The position numbers and the translations under genes are program-made. From Moraxellaceae bacterium (GTDB lineage Bacteria; Pseudomonadota; Gammaproteobacteria; Pseudomonadales; Moraxellaceae): DNA of 64,000 nucleotides. Of the stretch, positions 15,699 to 25,001 are shown piece after piece; position 1 is the first letter of the stretch, and each line of letters begins with the position of its first letter. Location of the stretch: positions 1 through 64,000 of the forward strand of contig JAUSND010000016.1 of the NCBI GenBank assembly GCA_030646295.1, written 5' to 3'. The notes below the pieces were generated by a model. It did no database searches, was not told where the DNA came from, and worked only from the letters and a program-made list of their open reading frames with translations.

Positions 15699-16010
15699 TC
15701 AGGATTCGCCGGTGAATTCCTGACGGCAGCGAAGGCACTGGTAGTCATTGAAGATGTGTTTATCAATAGCATCGCCAACAGCTGCACCAGTAGCACAGCC
15801 AGCAGCAGCGCCGACGAGCCCGCCGAGAATGGCCCCAGCCAAGGTGCCGGCCGGCCCGACAATGGAGCCGACTACAGCGCCGAGACGAGCGCCGACCATG
15901 GCCTCGGTGGCACCACCGGCAGCCCCGGCCAAGGCGCCAAGCGCGCCGCCGACCTTGCGGCCGTAGTGTTTGCAGAAGACGGCGTCAGAGCCGCAAAACG
16001 GACAATGCAT
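15699..16010 (-). CDS. Split zinc-ribbon protein with a central glycine-zipper membrane segment
   Basis: A 103-aa protein from the ATG at 16010 (GGAGA six bases upstream). CPFCGS at the N-terminus and CLRCRQ at the C-terminus can form one zinc ribbon. Between them is a roughly 60-residue Gly/Ala-rich run with GxxxG spacing (GALGALAGAAGG, GAILGGLVGAAAG), a glycine zipper that could insert in membranes as two helices. Two ends that meet at one zinc suggest a hairpin topology. No function is known to me. It is the first gene of the leftward block. Confidence 0.7.
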   Translation of the reverse strand: MHCPFCGSDAVFCKHYGRKVGGALGALAGAAGGATEAMVGARLGAVVGSIVGPAGTLAGAILGGLVGAAAGCATGAAVGDAIDKHIFNDYQCLRCRQEFTGES

Positions 16011-16040
16011 GTGAAATCTCCAGTTTGAGGGCATAAAAAA

Positions 16041-16067
16041 GCCCGCGACCGAGTGAGCGGTGCGGGC
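16041..16067 (-). terminator. Terminator-like hairpin upstream of the zinc-ribbon gene
   Basis: GCCCGC...GCGGGC stem extended by inner ACCG/CGGT pairs, followed on the minus strand by six T. Like the hairpins at 13655 and 14159, it sits shortly before a gene start rather than after the last gene. Confidence 0.65.
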
Positions 16068-16451
16068 TTTGTAGAGGAGCTTTTAAGCGACCCTGTGGGG
16101 TGGGTAGCTATCTCATTTAGGTGATATGTATCTGAAAAAAAGTGGGGTATCTCCTGTCGTCAAGAGATACTAATTTTCCATTATGTTCATCTCTGCCTCT
16201 GTCACTCCACTATAGGGGAGCGGTGATCAGTTCTGCAAAGGACGAATCAGTTTCCCATCCCACTCCATGAGCTTGTACGAGACATTGAATGTTGTCCTAG
16301 CTCATCGAGTAGCAATAGCTTTGGATGATTTCTAGGGAAGTTGGGGTGAGATGAAGTCTGATATAGAGCGATTCCCCTTGTGGCCAGTACAAACCGCAGT
16401 GGTTGGTGAGACTGCGGAATGGCTTGAATGTTTGCGTCTAGGCGAGACAGA
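16068..16451. other. Non-coding stretch between the mobile block and the catabolic island
   Basis: No supportable gene; the leftward track ORFs here lack ribosome sites. It holds a perfect 7-bp inverted repeat GTATCTC-N10-GAGATAC (16147-16170). This may be the junction of two independently acquired segments, but I see no attachment-site repeat. Confidence 0.4.
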
Positions 16452-16481
16452 TTGACATTTGGTTGGTCAACCAATTATGAT
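16452..16481 (+). promoter_or_regulatory. Promoter of operon A with embedded TetR-type operator
   Basis: TTGACA (16452-16457), an 18-bp spacer and TATGAT (16476-16481). The spacer contains the palindrome TTGGTTG-GT-CAACCAA (16459-16474). The same TTGACA plus palindrome occurs at 40214-40243, and the palindrome alone at 29848-29863. Binding here would directly exclude RNA polymerase. Confidence 0.85.
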
Positions 16482-16539
16482 CTGGAGATCAGACTGGTGA
16501 AAAGCTCTTTCAGGGCCCGAATCCATAATGGAGAGACTT

Positions 16540-17409
16540 ATGAATATGACGCCTATCCAGCCTCGCAAGGTTGTTTTTGATGTTACGGCCGTTCCCCGCC
16601 ACTGGAACGGTGGCGATCCGGTTCTGACCCGCTTTTTTGATGCGCTCTCGGTACATTTTCCTGAGGGCGAGAGATTCTTTATCCAGTCGGTTCGCAACTT
16701 TCAGGATCAGGTAACGGATGAGCGTTTGCGTGACGATATTCGCCACTTTATCCGTCAGGAAGGCCAGCACGGCATAGTTCATGACAGATTCAACCAGGTG
16801 ATGGCCGGGCAGGGCGTTGATGTCGAGAAGGCCACGGCCAATTTGCGCCGTTTCATTCGTGTCTCACAGAAATACCTTCCGAAAAAATATCAGCTGGCGA
16901 TGACTGCGGCCTTTGAGCACTTCACCGCGACCTTGGGCGAGGCCATGCTAAAGGAAGATTCCGATATGTTTCGGGACGCAGATCCGGTAATGCGTGCCTT
17001 GTTCCTGTGGCATGGGGTGGAGGAAGTGGAACACAAAGCGGTGGCTTACGATCTTTATCAGACGGTGGCTGGCGGTGGGTATGTGACGCGCGTATCGGCT
17101 CTGGTAGTCGGCACCCTGATGATTCATCTGGTGGTAGCGCCAGTGTTCTGGAATATGCTGAAGATGGATGGCGTGACCCGCCAGCCCAGAGTGATACTGC
17201 GCGGTTTGAATCGCCTTTATGGTCGCCGAGGTATTCTTGTCCGCATGATGCCGGAGTTTCTTGACTGGTTCCGCCCTGGGTTTCACCCGTGGGAAACCGG
17301 GATGCCTGAGAAAGTGTCTGCCTGGCTTGACGAGTATGGTCGTCACGAGGATCCGATGCGAGCCTCTGCCGCTGTTTACGGCGGCGTGCATCTGGAGGAG
17401 GCGGCCTGA
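16540..17409 (+). CDS. PF10118 ferritin-like metal-dependent protein, copy 1
   Basis: A 289-aa protein. Of the ATGs at 16528, 16540 and 16546, 16540 best follows the GGAGAG. Annotated generally as predicted metal-dependent hydrolase (PF10118). The visible metal ligands look like a ferritin-type di-iron site: QEGQHGIVH (E74, H77, H81), FEHF near 123 and WHGVEEVEHKAVAYD near 150, giving two ExxH motifs; FPEGERFF near 40 is shared with copies 2 and 3. This argues for an oxidative or oxygen-activating role rather than hydrolysis. A hydrophobic segment (about 185-205) may attach it to membrane. First gene of operon A. Confidence 0.8.
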   Translation: MNMTPIQPRKVVFDVTAVPRHWNGGDPVLTRFFDALSVHFPEGERFFIQSVRNFQDQVTDERLRDDIRHFIRQEGQHGIVHDRFNQVMAGQGVDVEKATANLRRFIRVSQKYLPKKYQLAMTAAFEHFTATLGEAMLKEDSDMFRDADPVMRALFLWHGVEEVEHKAVAYDLYQTVAGGGYVTRVSALVVGTLMIHLVVAPVFWNMLKMDGVTRQPRVILRGLNRLYGRRGILVRMMPEFLDWFRPGFHPWETGMPEKVSAWLDEYGRHEDPMRASAAVYGGVHLEEAA

Positions 17410-18428
17410 TGAAGGTGACCCATGCAGAGATGGAGTCTGAAGTCAGCAGTGTTGCGCTGCTCAGGCAGCACTGCCACAGGACAGGTGTCCACTGCGGCAG
17501 CTCGGCGATACGTGATCTGCTGGAGTTTCACGGACTTGAAATGACCGAGGCGTTTTGCTTCGGTCTGGGTGCAGGGCTGGGTATCACCTATGTGGAGATT
17601 CCTGATTCCGCCACTCCTATAATTGTTCACGTGCGTTCAATGGGCTTTGAGGAAAAAGTCTTTCACACACTGGGTGTGCCGTTTGCATGGTCAAGCTATC
17701 CGGATAAGGGCGCGGCAACAAATGACTTGCATCAAGCGTTGCGTGATGGCGTGCCTGCATTGCTGCTCACCGACATTTACCACTTGCCCTATTTCGGCAG
17801 TAAAACCCATTTTCCGGGTCATGCCATTGTCGCATGGCAGCTGGATGAAGCACGTGACGAAGTATTGGTCAGTGATACTGAGCGTCCCGGATTGATCCCT
17901 GTGCCGGCAACCAATCTTGCTGATGCGCGCTTTTCAACCTCGCCGCCATTTATTCATTACGGAAGCCTGTTTGCCCCGCAGTCGTTGAAGGTGGAAGTCA
18001 GTGCGGAGCGGGTGGGAAACGCCATTATTGATAATGCCAGTGCACTGGCAAACGGCGGGCCGTATAGCGGTCTGGCCGCACTGGATACCTGGATCGCCTC
18101 GTTGCCTCAGTGGCAAGCAAATGACAACTGGCGCTGGTTGTTGCGCTTTGCTTATCAGGTGATTGAAAAGCGAGGTACCGGTGGTGGTGGTTTCAGGACG
18201 ATGTATGCCGAGTTTCTGCTCGAGGCTGGCGAGATGCTGCCAGCCGTGCGGGCTGCGAAACTGGTGGAGCTGATGCAGCGCTCAGCTGCGGCCTGGTCAG
18301 GTCTGGCAGCATTACTCAAGATGGCGTCGGAGTCGGATTTGTTTCCCATTCGTGAAATTGAGGATGCCATTCGTCATGTCAGGACACTGGAGTCGCAGTA
18401 TGTTCACCAGGTAATAAGCAGGCTGTAA
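17409..18428 (+). CDS. BtrH N-terminal/DUF4872 domain protein
   Basis: A 339-aa protein beginning one base inside the preceding stop. HCHRTGVHCGSSAIRDLL is the start of a BtrH-like domain; BtrH in butirosin biosynthesis transfers an acyl chain, through a papain-like Cys, from a carrier protein to an amine. Cys29 and a later His (PGHAIVAW) could be the catalytic pair. The C-terminal half matches the accompanying DUF4872 helical domain. In this setting it may handle acyl thioesters produced by the pathway, for example transfer or release; that is inference. Family assignment is from recalled sequence pattern. Confidence 0.75.
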   Translation: MKVTHAEMESEVSSVALLRQHCHRTGVHCGSSAIRDLLEFHGLEMTEAFCFGLGAGLGITYVEIPDSATPIIVHVRSMGFEEKVFHTLGVPFAWSSYPDKGAATNDLHQALRDGVPALLLTDIYHLPYFGSKTHFPGHAIVAWQLDEARDEVLVSDTERPGLIPVPATNLADARFSTSPPFIHYGSLFAPQSLKVEVSAERVGNAIIDNASALANGGPYSGLAALDTWIASLPQWQANDNWRWLLRFAYQVIEKRGTGGGGFRTMYAEFLLEAGEMLPAVRAAKLVELMQRSAAAWSGLAALLKMASESDLFPIREIEDAIRHVRTLESQYVHQVISRL

Positions 18429-18499
18429 CGCGTATGCTTCAGTTAGCCACCATGTTGGCGGTCTGGGCTATTGGTTTTTGCATTTGATGAGGGGGAGAA

Positions 18500-18976
18500 A
18501 TGATTGCCCAATCCGAGGCCGCAAACCGCTACTTGACCATGGCTAAAACGTTCTTTGGTACCTCACATCCGTTATTCAACGCGTTCGGAATTGAAGTTGA
18601 AGAGATTGGCAAGGGTCGCGCCGTTATGAGGATGCCTTGTCGTGTAGCGTTATCTGATCGCAACGGGGGGCTACATCGTGGCGTTGTGGTTACCTTGCTC
18701 GATACCACTTGCGGTCTTGCCATATTTTCTCGTCTGGGCGATATGCGACCGATTGCAACGATTGATCTGCGTGTGGATTTCATCAGGGAAGCACTTCCGG
18801 GTGAGGATGTGCGTGCCGAAGTGGAGTGTTATGCGGTGCAGGGCGATATTGCCTATGTAAAGGGGAAGGCGGTTGATTGTTCAGATGATTCGCTGTTGGC
18901 TTCAGTATCGGGGTCTTTCGCTGTCGGGACACGTGGCCCGGCGTTTGATACGGCTGTGACGCATGGAGCTGAATAA
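18500..18976 (+). CDS. PaaI-type hotdog thioesterase 1 of operon A
   Basis: A 158-aa hotdog-fold protein with GGGGGAG before the ATG. The active-site helix region reads NGGLHRGVVVTLLDTTCG, the PaaI/YbgC-like pattern in which an Asp or Glu in the helix activates water to cleave acyl-CoA. ATIDLRVDFIREA is the conserved following strand. It is followed one base later by a second hotdog gene, so the two may form a heteromer. Confidence 0.85.
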   Translation: MIAQSEAANRYLTMAKTFFGTSHPLFNAFGIEVEEIGKGRAVMRMPCRVALSDRNGGLHRGVVVTLLDTTCGLAIFSRLGDMRPIATIDLRVDFIREALPGEDVRAEVECYAVQGDIAYVKGKAVDCSDDSLLASVSGSFAVGTRGPAFDTAVTHGAE

Positions 18977-18977
18977 A

Positions 18978-19415
18978 GTGACCGCGTATGGAGCCGAGCC
19001 ACGAGCAACCGAATGTACCGGGTTGAGTGAACTGCAGAAGCAAGTTCTTGAAGGTACACCCTATTTGCATTTCCTAGGTCTTGGGGTCAGCCGCGAAGAT
19101 GACGGCACTGTCTGTTATCAATTGTGTTTCCGCGAAGAGCATATTGGCAACCCGCTTCTACGCACTTTTCATGGCGGCATTCTTGCGAGTTTTGGCGAAG
19201 TCGCTGCCTCCTTGCATGTGGTGGAAGAGACCGGGATGCAGAAGCAGCCATTGTGTACCAGTTTGACGTTTGATTACTTGCGACCGGCCTTTGCCGGAAC
19301 GATTCGTGCTGTGCCTCTAATCGTGCGTGCGGGCCGGCGTTTTATTGTCGTCTCTGTCGATATTTTTCTGGATAAGACTCATGTCTCGATGGGGCGTTTT
19401 ATCTACGCACGCTGA
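18978..19415 (+). CDS. Hotdog-fold thioesterase 2 of operon A
   Basis: A 145-aa protein from the GTG at 18978, one base after the previous stop and nine bases after GGAG; the track ATG at 18963 is possible but has no ribosome site. The active-site region is LLRTFHGGILASFGEVAA, with the GG and an acidic residue in the helix as in PaaI-like enzymes. TSLTFDYLRPA is the matching central strand. Substrate unknown; probably a pathway acyl-CoA. Confidence 0.8.
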   Translation: MTAYGAEPRATECTGLSELQKQVLEGTPYLHFLGLGVSREDDGTVCYQLCFREEHIGNPLLRTFHGGILASFGEVAASLHVVEETGMQKQPLCTSLTFDYLRPAFAGTIRAVPLIVRAGRRFIVVSVDIFLDKTHVSMGRFIYAR

Positions 19416-19461
19416 TGACGTTTTATTCATCTGGCATGTTTAGGCTGTCAAGGAGGTTGAT

Positions 19462-21012
19462 ATGTTCATTTCCCAGACACTTCGTCGGGCGGCCCAGCTG
19501 AACCCGAATGGTGTGGCCACAGTCTACGCTAATAGGAAGCAAAGCTGGTGTGAATTTGAGAAACGGGTAGCTTGTCTGGCAGCCGGCGTTCGCTCACTGC
19601 GAGTTGCTAATGGCGATCGTATAGCAATTCTTTCACTCAATAGCGATCGTTACCTGGAATATTTCTTTGCCATACCTTGGGCAGGGATGGTGCTCAACCC
19701 AATTAATATCAGACTGGCACCGCCTGAGATTGCCTATGCGATAAATGACTCCCAGTCATCGGTTCTGTTCGTTGATGATGCGTTCAGTGCGATGCTGCCG
19801 ATCCTGCGACCATTGATGGAAAGCGTCAGTCATGTGGTGTTCATGGGTGAAGGTGACTTGCCGGAGGGTTGTATCGCTTATGAGTCGCTGATCGACCAGA
19901 ACAAACCCATGGCCGATAAGAGCGAAGGTGGTGCGCAGCTTGCCGGCCTGTTCTATACCGGCGGCACGACCGGGCGATCAAAGGGCGTTATGCTGAGCCA
20001 CGACAATCTTGTGTTTAATGCCCTGAACGTTGTCCCGGAAATGGGTTACGGATCTGACACCATCTATATGCATGCAGCGCCGATGTTCCATCTGGCCGAC
20101 ATGGCAAGTACCTTTGCCGTAACCATGGCTGGTGGCACCCACGGTATTGTGCCGCGTTTCGATGTGGGTGATGTGCTGTCGTTCATTGAGCGTGAAAAAA
20201 TCACCCATACATTGCTAGTGCCAACCATGATCAACCTGCTGGTGTCTTCTGGAAAGATAAGCAATTTTGATGTCAGCAGCGTCAGGCGAATGCTTTATGG
20301 TGCATCGCCGATGCCTGAAGCAGTGTTGATCAGTGCCATGGAGCAGATGCCAGATGCTCATTTTGCTCAAGGGTATGGGCAGACAGAGGCGTCGCCGATT
20401 ATTACTGCGCTGGCGCCAGAGTTTCATGTACCGGGCGGCGCCAAGCTACGCAGTGCTGGCAGGGCAGCACTGGGCGTCGAAGTTGCCATTATGGACAAGG
20501 ATGATGTCGAGCTACCGCGTGGTGAGGTAGGTGAGATATGCGCCAGAGGTCCGAACGTAATGCTGGGCTATTGGGGGATGGAACAGGCGTCTGCCGAGAC
20601 GTTGCGCAATGGCTGGCTGCATACCGGTGATCTCGGCTATATGGATAAAGACGGGTTTGTTTTTATCGTTGATCGTGCCAAGGACATGATCATCAGTGGC
20701 GGAGAGAATATTTTCTCGGTTGAGGTAGAGGGTGCGATCTACAGCCATCCCGCGGTGCAGGAATGTGCGGTTGTGGGGATTCCCCACAACGAGTGGGGTG
20801 AAATGGTTCATGCGATTGTCGTTCTAAAGGAAGGGCATGGTCTCAATCAAGGCGAGCTTCTGGCCCATTGCCGTGCGCTGATTGCCGGGTACAAGTTGCC
20901 GCGAAGCATCGAGTTTCGTCGCGAGCCGCTGCCGGTAAGTGGTGCCGGCAAGATTCTCAAGAACGAACTGAGGTGGCCTTATTGGGAAAACAAAGACCGT
21001 GGGGTCAACTGA
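19462..21012 (+). CDS. Acyl-CoA synthetase (AMP-forming)
   Basis: A 516-aa ANL-superfamily enzyme with a perfect AGGAGGT upstream. Motifs: A3 YTGGTTGRSKGVML (about 172), A5 GYGQTEASP, A7 HTGDLGYMDKDG, A8 DRAKDMIISGGENIFSVEVE and the A10 lysine in SGAGKILKNELR. It ligates a carboxylic acid to CoA through an acyl-adenylate. It lacks the N-terminal extension of acetyl-CoA synthetases and fits medium/long-chain or cyclic acid ligases. It would activate the acid released by the Baeyer-Villiger and esterase steps for the two dehydrogenases that follow. Confidence 0.92.
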   Translation: MFISQTLRRAAQLNPNGVATVYANRKQSWCEFEKRVACLAAGVRSLRVANGDRIAILSLNSDRYLEYFFAIPWAGMVLNPINIRLAPPEIAYAINDSQSSVLFVDDAFSAMLPILRPLMESVSHVVFMGEGDLPEGCIAYESLIDQNKPMADKSEGGAQLAGLFYTGGTTGRSKGVMLSHDNLVFNALNVVPEMGYGSDTIYMHAAPMFHLADMASTFAVTMAGGTHGIVPRFDVGDVLSFIEREKITHTLLVPTMINLLVSSGKISNFDVSSVRRMLYGASPMPEAVLISAMEQMPDAHFAQGYGQTEASPIITALAPEFHVPGGAKLRSAGRAALGVEVAIMDKDDVELPRGEVGEICARGPNVMLGYWGMEQASAETLRNGWLHTGDLGYMDKDGFVFIVDRAKDMIISGGENIFSVEVEGAIYSHPAVQECAVVGIPHNEWGEMVHAIVVLKEGHGLNQGELLAHCRALIAGYKLPRSIEFRREPLPVSGAGKILKNELRWPYWENKDRGVN

Positions 21013-21059
21013 ATGACTTTTGAAAACGGCGCTCGATGGCAAGCAAGAGGTGATAAACC

Positions 21060-22220
21060 GTGAATCTGGATTTCACTCGGGAAGAGCGGGAGTTTCAGCA
21101 ATCAATTCGCAGCTGGATGCGGGAAAATGTTCAGGATGATATCAAGCGTTCCTCGGCGCTTGGTGAAATGCTCGCTAAAGAACAACAGCAGAAGTGGGAA
21201 CGTTTGCTCGGTAAACAGGGCTGGCTGGCACTGACGTGGCCGAAACAGTATGGCGGGCCAGGCTGGACGGCGACACAGCGTTATATTTTTGATCTGGAGC
21301 GAGCCATGGCAGGCGCCCCCCCGACAAGTCCGTTCGGCGTGTCGATGGTCGGGCCGGTGCTTTATAACTTTGGCTTTCAGGAGCAAAAAGATCGCTGGCT
21401 GCCAGGTATCGTCAGTGGTGAAACCCTCTGGTGTCAGGGTTACTCCGAGCCCAATGCCGGTTCGGATCTGGCGTCCCTGAAGACTCGTGCAGAGCGCAAG
21501 GATGACCATTATCTAGTGAATGGCCAGAAGATATGGACGACGCAGGCCCACTGGTCGGACATGATGTTTTGTCTGGTCAGAACCGATCCGACGGTCAAGC
21601 AGCAGAACGGGATTTCTTTTCTGCTGATTGATATGAAAACACCTGGCATCGAGGTGCGGCCGATCTACTCGATTGACGGCCATCATCATCTTAACGAGGT
21701 TTATTTCACCGATGTGCGGGTGCCGCTCGAAAATCTTGTGGGTCAGGAGGGCATGGGATGGACTATTGCCAAGTTCCTGCTGACGCACGAGCGTACCACC
21801 ATCGCCGGCGTGGCGGATAGTCATCACGAGATATCACGACTGAAGAACGCTGTGGAGGAATCGCCGGGCTTTCTGGACAAAAGTCAGGCTCGGCTTCGTA
21901 TCGCCGAGCTTGAAATCGAATTGATGGCGCTGGAGTACACTAACTTCCGTACCGTTGCCGCGACTGATGAGGGCAGGCCCTTAGGGCCGGAATCATCCGG
22001 GTTGAAAATAAAAGGGACCGAGCTTCAGCAAAAAGTGTCGCAGGCTATGGTGGAGTTGGGCGGCATGATGTCGTTAACCTGGGACAACCCGGAAACAATT
22101 GGCAGTGATATTTTCAATCGCGCCACGCGACGTTACAACTTTCTCCGTGCCTGCACCATTTACGGTGGATCCAACGAGATCCAGAAGAATGTGCTGGCCA
22201 AAATGCTGCTTGGCCTTTGA
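21060..22220 (+). CDS. Acyl-CoA dehydrogenase, subunit or isozyme 1
   Basis: A 386-aa FAD-dependent acyl-CoA dehydrogenase starting at a GTG after AGAGGTG. WCQGYSEPNAGSDLASLKT is the FAD/substrate motif, and IYGGSNEIQKNVLAK is the C-terminal nucleotide-binding motif. It introduces the alpha-beta double bond in an acyl-CoA. The adjacent second ACAD gene is only 6 bp away, an arrangement seen for heterotetrameric alpha2beta2 ACADs that act on bulky (for example sterol side-chain or cyclic) substrates. The IYGGS version lacks the Glu of the IYEG motif, so its catalytic base would have to be elsewhere. Confidence 0.9.
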   Translation: MNLDFTREEREFQQSIRSWMRENVQDDIKRSSALGEMLAKEQQQKWERLLGKQGWLALTWPKQYGGPGWTATQRYIFDLERAMAGAPPTSPFGVSMVGPVLYNFGFQEQKDRWLPGIVSGETLWCQGYSEPNAGSDLASLKTRAERKDDHYLVNGQKIWTTQAHWSDMMFCLVRTDPTVKQQNGISFLLIDMKTPGIEVRPIYSIDGHHHLNEVYFTDVRVPLENLVGQEGMGWTIAKFLLTHERTTIAGVADSHHEISRLKNAVEESPGFLDKSQARLRIAELEIELMALEYTNFRTVAATDEGRPLGPESSGLKIKGTELQQKVSQAMVELGGMMSLTWDNPETIGSDIFNRATRRYNFLRACTIYGGSNEIQKNVLAKMLLGL

Positions 22221-22226
22221 GGCGAG

Positions 22227-23342
22227 ATGATGGAATTCAACCTCCCGGAAAATACAACCCTTATCGCGGATACCGCCAGCCGGTATCTTAAGGATAACTA
22301 CAGCTTTGATATCTATAGGAAGCAAATCGAGCAACAGGACCCTTTCGGCGCGTCACGCTGGTCAGCAATGCAGGAGCTGGGCTGGTTCGGTCTGCCCTTC
22401 GCTGAATCCGGCGGTGGGTTCGGTGGTACGCTCCTTGATGTGGCGATGGTTGTCAGGGAACTGGGCGCCGCGTTATGTCTGGATCCCTACGTTGATACGG
22501 TGGTAGCTCCTGGCAAGCTGCTCGAATACGTCGGCTCCGATGCGACCTTGGCCATGTTGAGCGACGTCATCGAGGGACGGGTGAAGCTTGCCTGTGCACT
22601 GTACGACTTTCACGCCGGTTATCAGGTGTTAACGCCTTCCATGAAGCTTAATGGAAGACGCCTGTCAGGTCAGAAAAACTTTGTTCCGGATGGTGGTTTT
22701 GCCGATACGCTACTGGCGACTGCACTTGCCGATGGCGAGCTTGTTGTGCTCGCTGTGCCGCTTGGTATTTGCGAGACGATTCGTTATCGGGCTCTGGATG
22801 GAGGTCGTATCGCTAACGTCCTGTTTGATGATGTCGATATTACAGACGGGATGATACTCGCCTGTGGCGAGAAAGCCGAGCAAGCGCTGAGCAGGTTGCT
22901 GGCTTATCTGCGCGTGCTCGACTGCGCGCGGATGTATGGCGCCGCTGGCGCGCTGTACCGGCGCACCCTGGAATATGCCAAAACGCGAAAGCAGTTTGGT
23001 GTAGCCATCGGTAGCTTTCAGATAATTCAGCACTACCTGGTGGATATGTTCATCGATCTCCAGCAGCTCGAGTCAATGCTGTTTATGGCGGCCGTTAAGG
23101 CGGAGTCCGAAGATGTCTCCCAGCGTGAGCGCGCCAGTACGGCCGCGAAAGCCTATTATGCGGACAAGGCGGTACGCATCGCGCAGCAGGCGATCCAGAT
23201 TCATGGCGGGATTGGCGTTACCGAAGAGCTTGATATCGGCCACTACTTTCGTCTGATCACCCACTGCTCATTGACCCATGGTGACCGTGCTCACCATATA
23301 AAGAGTTTTTCCCGGCTTGACGAGGTGCATCAGGGTGAATAA
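22227..23342 (+). CDS. Acyl-CoA dehydrogenase, subunit or isozyme 2
   Basis: A 371-aa ACAD-family protein. [19 protein letters not shown] is the typical C-terminal motif, and [21 protein letters not shown] marks the FAD-binding helix region. The middle beta domain is divergent and lacks the SEPNAGSD-type motif of its neighbour, as in the non-FAD-contacting partner of heteromeric ACADs. It probably works with the preceding gene product as an alpha2beta2 enzyme. Its stop overlaps the next gene by 8 bp. Confidence 0.88.
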   Translation: MMEFNLPENTTLIADTASRYLKDNYSFDIYRKQIEQQDPFGASRWSAMQELGWFGLPFAESGGGFGGTLLDVAMVVRELGAALCLDPYVDTVVAPGKLLEYVGSDATLAMLSDVIEGRVKLACALYDFHAGYQVLTPSMKLNGRRLSGQKNFVPDGGFADTLLATALADGELVVLAVPLGICETIRYRALDGGRIANVLFDDVDITDGMILACGEKAEQALSRLLAYLRVLDCARMYGAAGALYRRTLEYAKTRKQFGVAIGSFQIIQHYLVDMFIDLQQLESMLFMAAVKAESEDVSQRERASTAAKAYYADKAVRIAQQAIQIHGGIGVTEELDIGHYFRLITHCSLTHGDRAHHIKSFSRLDEVHQGE

Positions 23343-24939
23343 TCGTGAATTTGACTTCATCATTGTAGGTGCTGGCTCGGCGGGCTGTGTGCTGGCAAAC
23401 AGGCTTAGTGAAGGTGGCCGTTATACCGTTTGCGTGATTGAAGCCGGGCCCCATGATAACAGTGGCTTTGTCAATATCCCGTTCGGGCTGATCGGGCTAA
23501 TCAAGGAGGGTAAGCGTAACTGGGGCTATAATACCGCTCCTCAGAAAGCCCTGCTTGAGCGACGACTTTACTGGCCAAGAGGGAAAACCCTCGGCGGTAG
23601 CAGTTCGATCAATGCCATGGTGTATATCCGCGGGCAACATCACGATTACGAAAGCTGGGAAGATGCGGGGGCAAAGGGCTGGGGCTGGGAGGATGTGCGG
23701 CCGATATTTACTGCCCATGAAAATAACGAGCAGTATCCGGTAGATGCCTGGCATGGTCGGGGCGGTCCACTGAACGTTACTCGAGTACAGGACCCCAACC
23801 CGTTGACCGAGCTTTTCATTCGTGCTGGTCAGGAGCTAGGTGAGCCGCGGAATGATGATTTCAATGGTGAAAATCAGCGCGGGTTTGGCCGTTTTCAGGT
23901 AACACAGAAGGAAGGACGGCGCTGGAGTGCGGCGCGAGCGTTTCTCGATCCTGCGAAGGGCCGGGGAAACCTCTGCATCATGACTGATACGCTGGTCACC
24001 CGGGTTCTGCTAAGTGGCGACCGGGCCAAGGGAGTCGAGTACATTGATCAGCAGGGTATAACCTGTGTACTAACTGCCAATCGTGAAGTGATTCTTTGCG
24101 GTGGCGCGATCAATTCACCCCAGTTGCTGATGCTCTCCGGTATAGGAGATCGTGATCATTTGAAAAGCGTCGGGGTTGCTTGCCATATCCACCTTCCGGC
24201 GGTTGGTCAAAACCTTCAGGATCACCTGGATATGACGGTTTCGATTCATGACAGTAGCAGACAGGCTATTGGTTTCTCGCCATACTTTCTGCCGCGGTTG
24301 ATACGTGCCTTCTATGATTACTTTCGCCATCGGCGGGGGCTTCTTGCCAGCAATGCCGCTGAAGCCGGGGCTTTTTTCAATGTCGGGGGAGGTGATCGCC
24401 CGGACGTTCAACTGCATTTCCTGCCGACTTTCCTGCGTGATCATGGCAGGGAGTTGACGTCGGGTTTCGGTTGTACCATCCATGTGTGTCAGTTGCGGCC
24501 GAAGAGCAGGGGCTTCGTCCGCCTGTCCGATAGTGATCCGCGCAGTGCGCCCTTGATTGACCCCTGTTATTTTTCCGATAGTGATGACATCCGGGTGTTA
24601 CGGGAGGGTGTGAAGTTGGCTCGCAGAGTGTTCCGTACCGAGGCTTTTGCTTCTATCTTTGGCGGCGATGACCTGCCTGCCACGGAAGTGGTGACCGATG
24701 AGCAGATTGACGCGGATATACGCCAGCGTGCGGAATCCATCTACCATCCGGTGGGAACCTGCCGCATGGGCGAGGACGAGCTGGCTGTGGTGGACAGCCG
24801 GTTGCGGGTCAGAGGAGTATCCGGGTTGCGCGTCGCCGATGCGTCCGTCATGCCGCTGTTGATCAGTGGCAATACCAACGCTGCCTGCATGATGATTGGC
24901 GAGAAAGCTGCCACCTATGTGCTTGAGGATAATGCCTGA
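23335..24939 (+). CDS. GMC-family FAD-dependent alcohol dehydrogenase
   Basis: A 534-aa GMC oxidoreductase related to choline dehydrogenase and AlkJ. Start taken at GTG 23335 ([12 protein letters not shown]), overlapping the preceding stop; the track begins six codons earlier. The FAD-binding [15 protein letters not shown] is at about residues 12-26, the GMC signature [20 protein letters not shown] at about 79 and the catalytic His region [10 protein letters not shown] near 472. It should oxidise a non-activated alcohol to aldehyde or ketone, passing electrons to the respiratory chain. It is the last gene of operon A; a hairpin follows. Confidence 0.9.
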   Translation: MNNREFDFIIVGAGSAGCVLANRLSEGGRYTVCVIEAGPHDNSGFVNIPFGLIGLIKEGKRNWGYNTAPQKALLERRLYWPRGKTLGGSSSINAMVYIRGQHHDYESWEDAGAKGWGWEDVRPIFTAHENNEQYPVDAWHGRGGPLNVTRVQDPNPLTELFIRAGQELGEPRNDDFNGENQRGFGRFQVTQKEGRRWSAARAFLDPAKGRGNLCIMTDTLVTRVLLSGDRAKGVEYIDQQGITCVLTANREVILCGGAINSPQLLMLSGIGDRDHLKSVGVACHIHLPAVGQNLQDHLDMTVSIHDSSRQAIGFSPYFLPRLIRAFYDYFRHRRGLLASNAAEAGAFFNVGGGDRPDVQLHFLPTFLRDHGRELTSGFGCTIHVCQLRPKSRGFVRLSDSDPRSAPLIDPCYFSDSDDIRVLREGVKLARRVFRTEAFASIFGGDDLPATEVVTDEQIDADIRQRAESIYHPVGTCRMGEDELAVVDSRLRVRGVSGLRVADASVMPLLISGNTNAACMMIGEKAATYVLEDNA

Positions 24940-24942
24940 GTC

Positions 24943-24974
24943 GATGCCGGCAGTTCGAGTGTGCTGTCGGCATC
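24943..24974. terminator. Hairpin between convergent operon A and thioesterase gene
   Basis: GATGCCGGCAG-N10-CTGTCGGCATC forms an 11-bp stem with one G-U pair. There is no strong T run, but its position between two converging genes fits a terminator. Confidence 0.5.
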
Positions 24975-25001
24975 GGCCATAATCTTTGTTCCACGTTCCG
25001 G

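Noticed and set aside
16247-16782. Leftward ORFs before operon A
   Set aside because: They overlap the operator/promoter and the start of the PF10118 gene and have no start signals.
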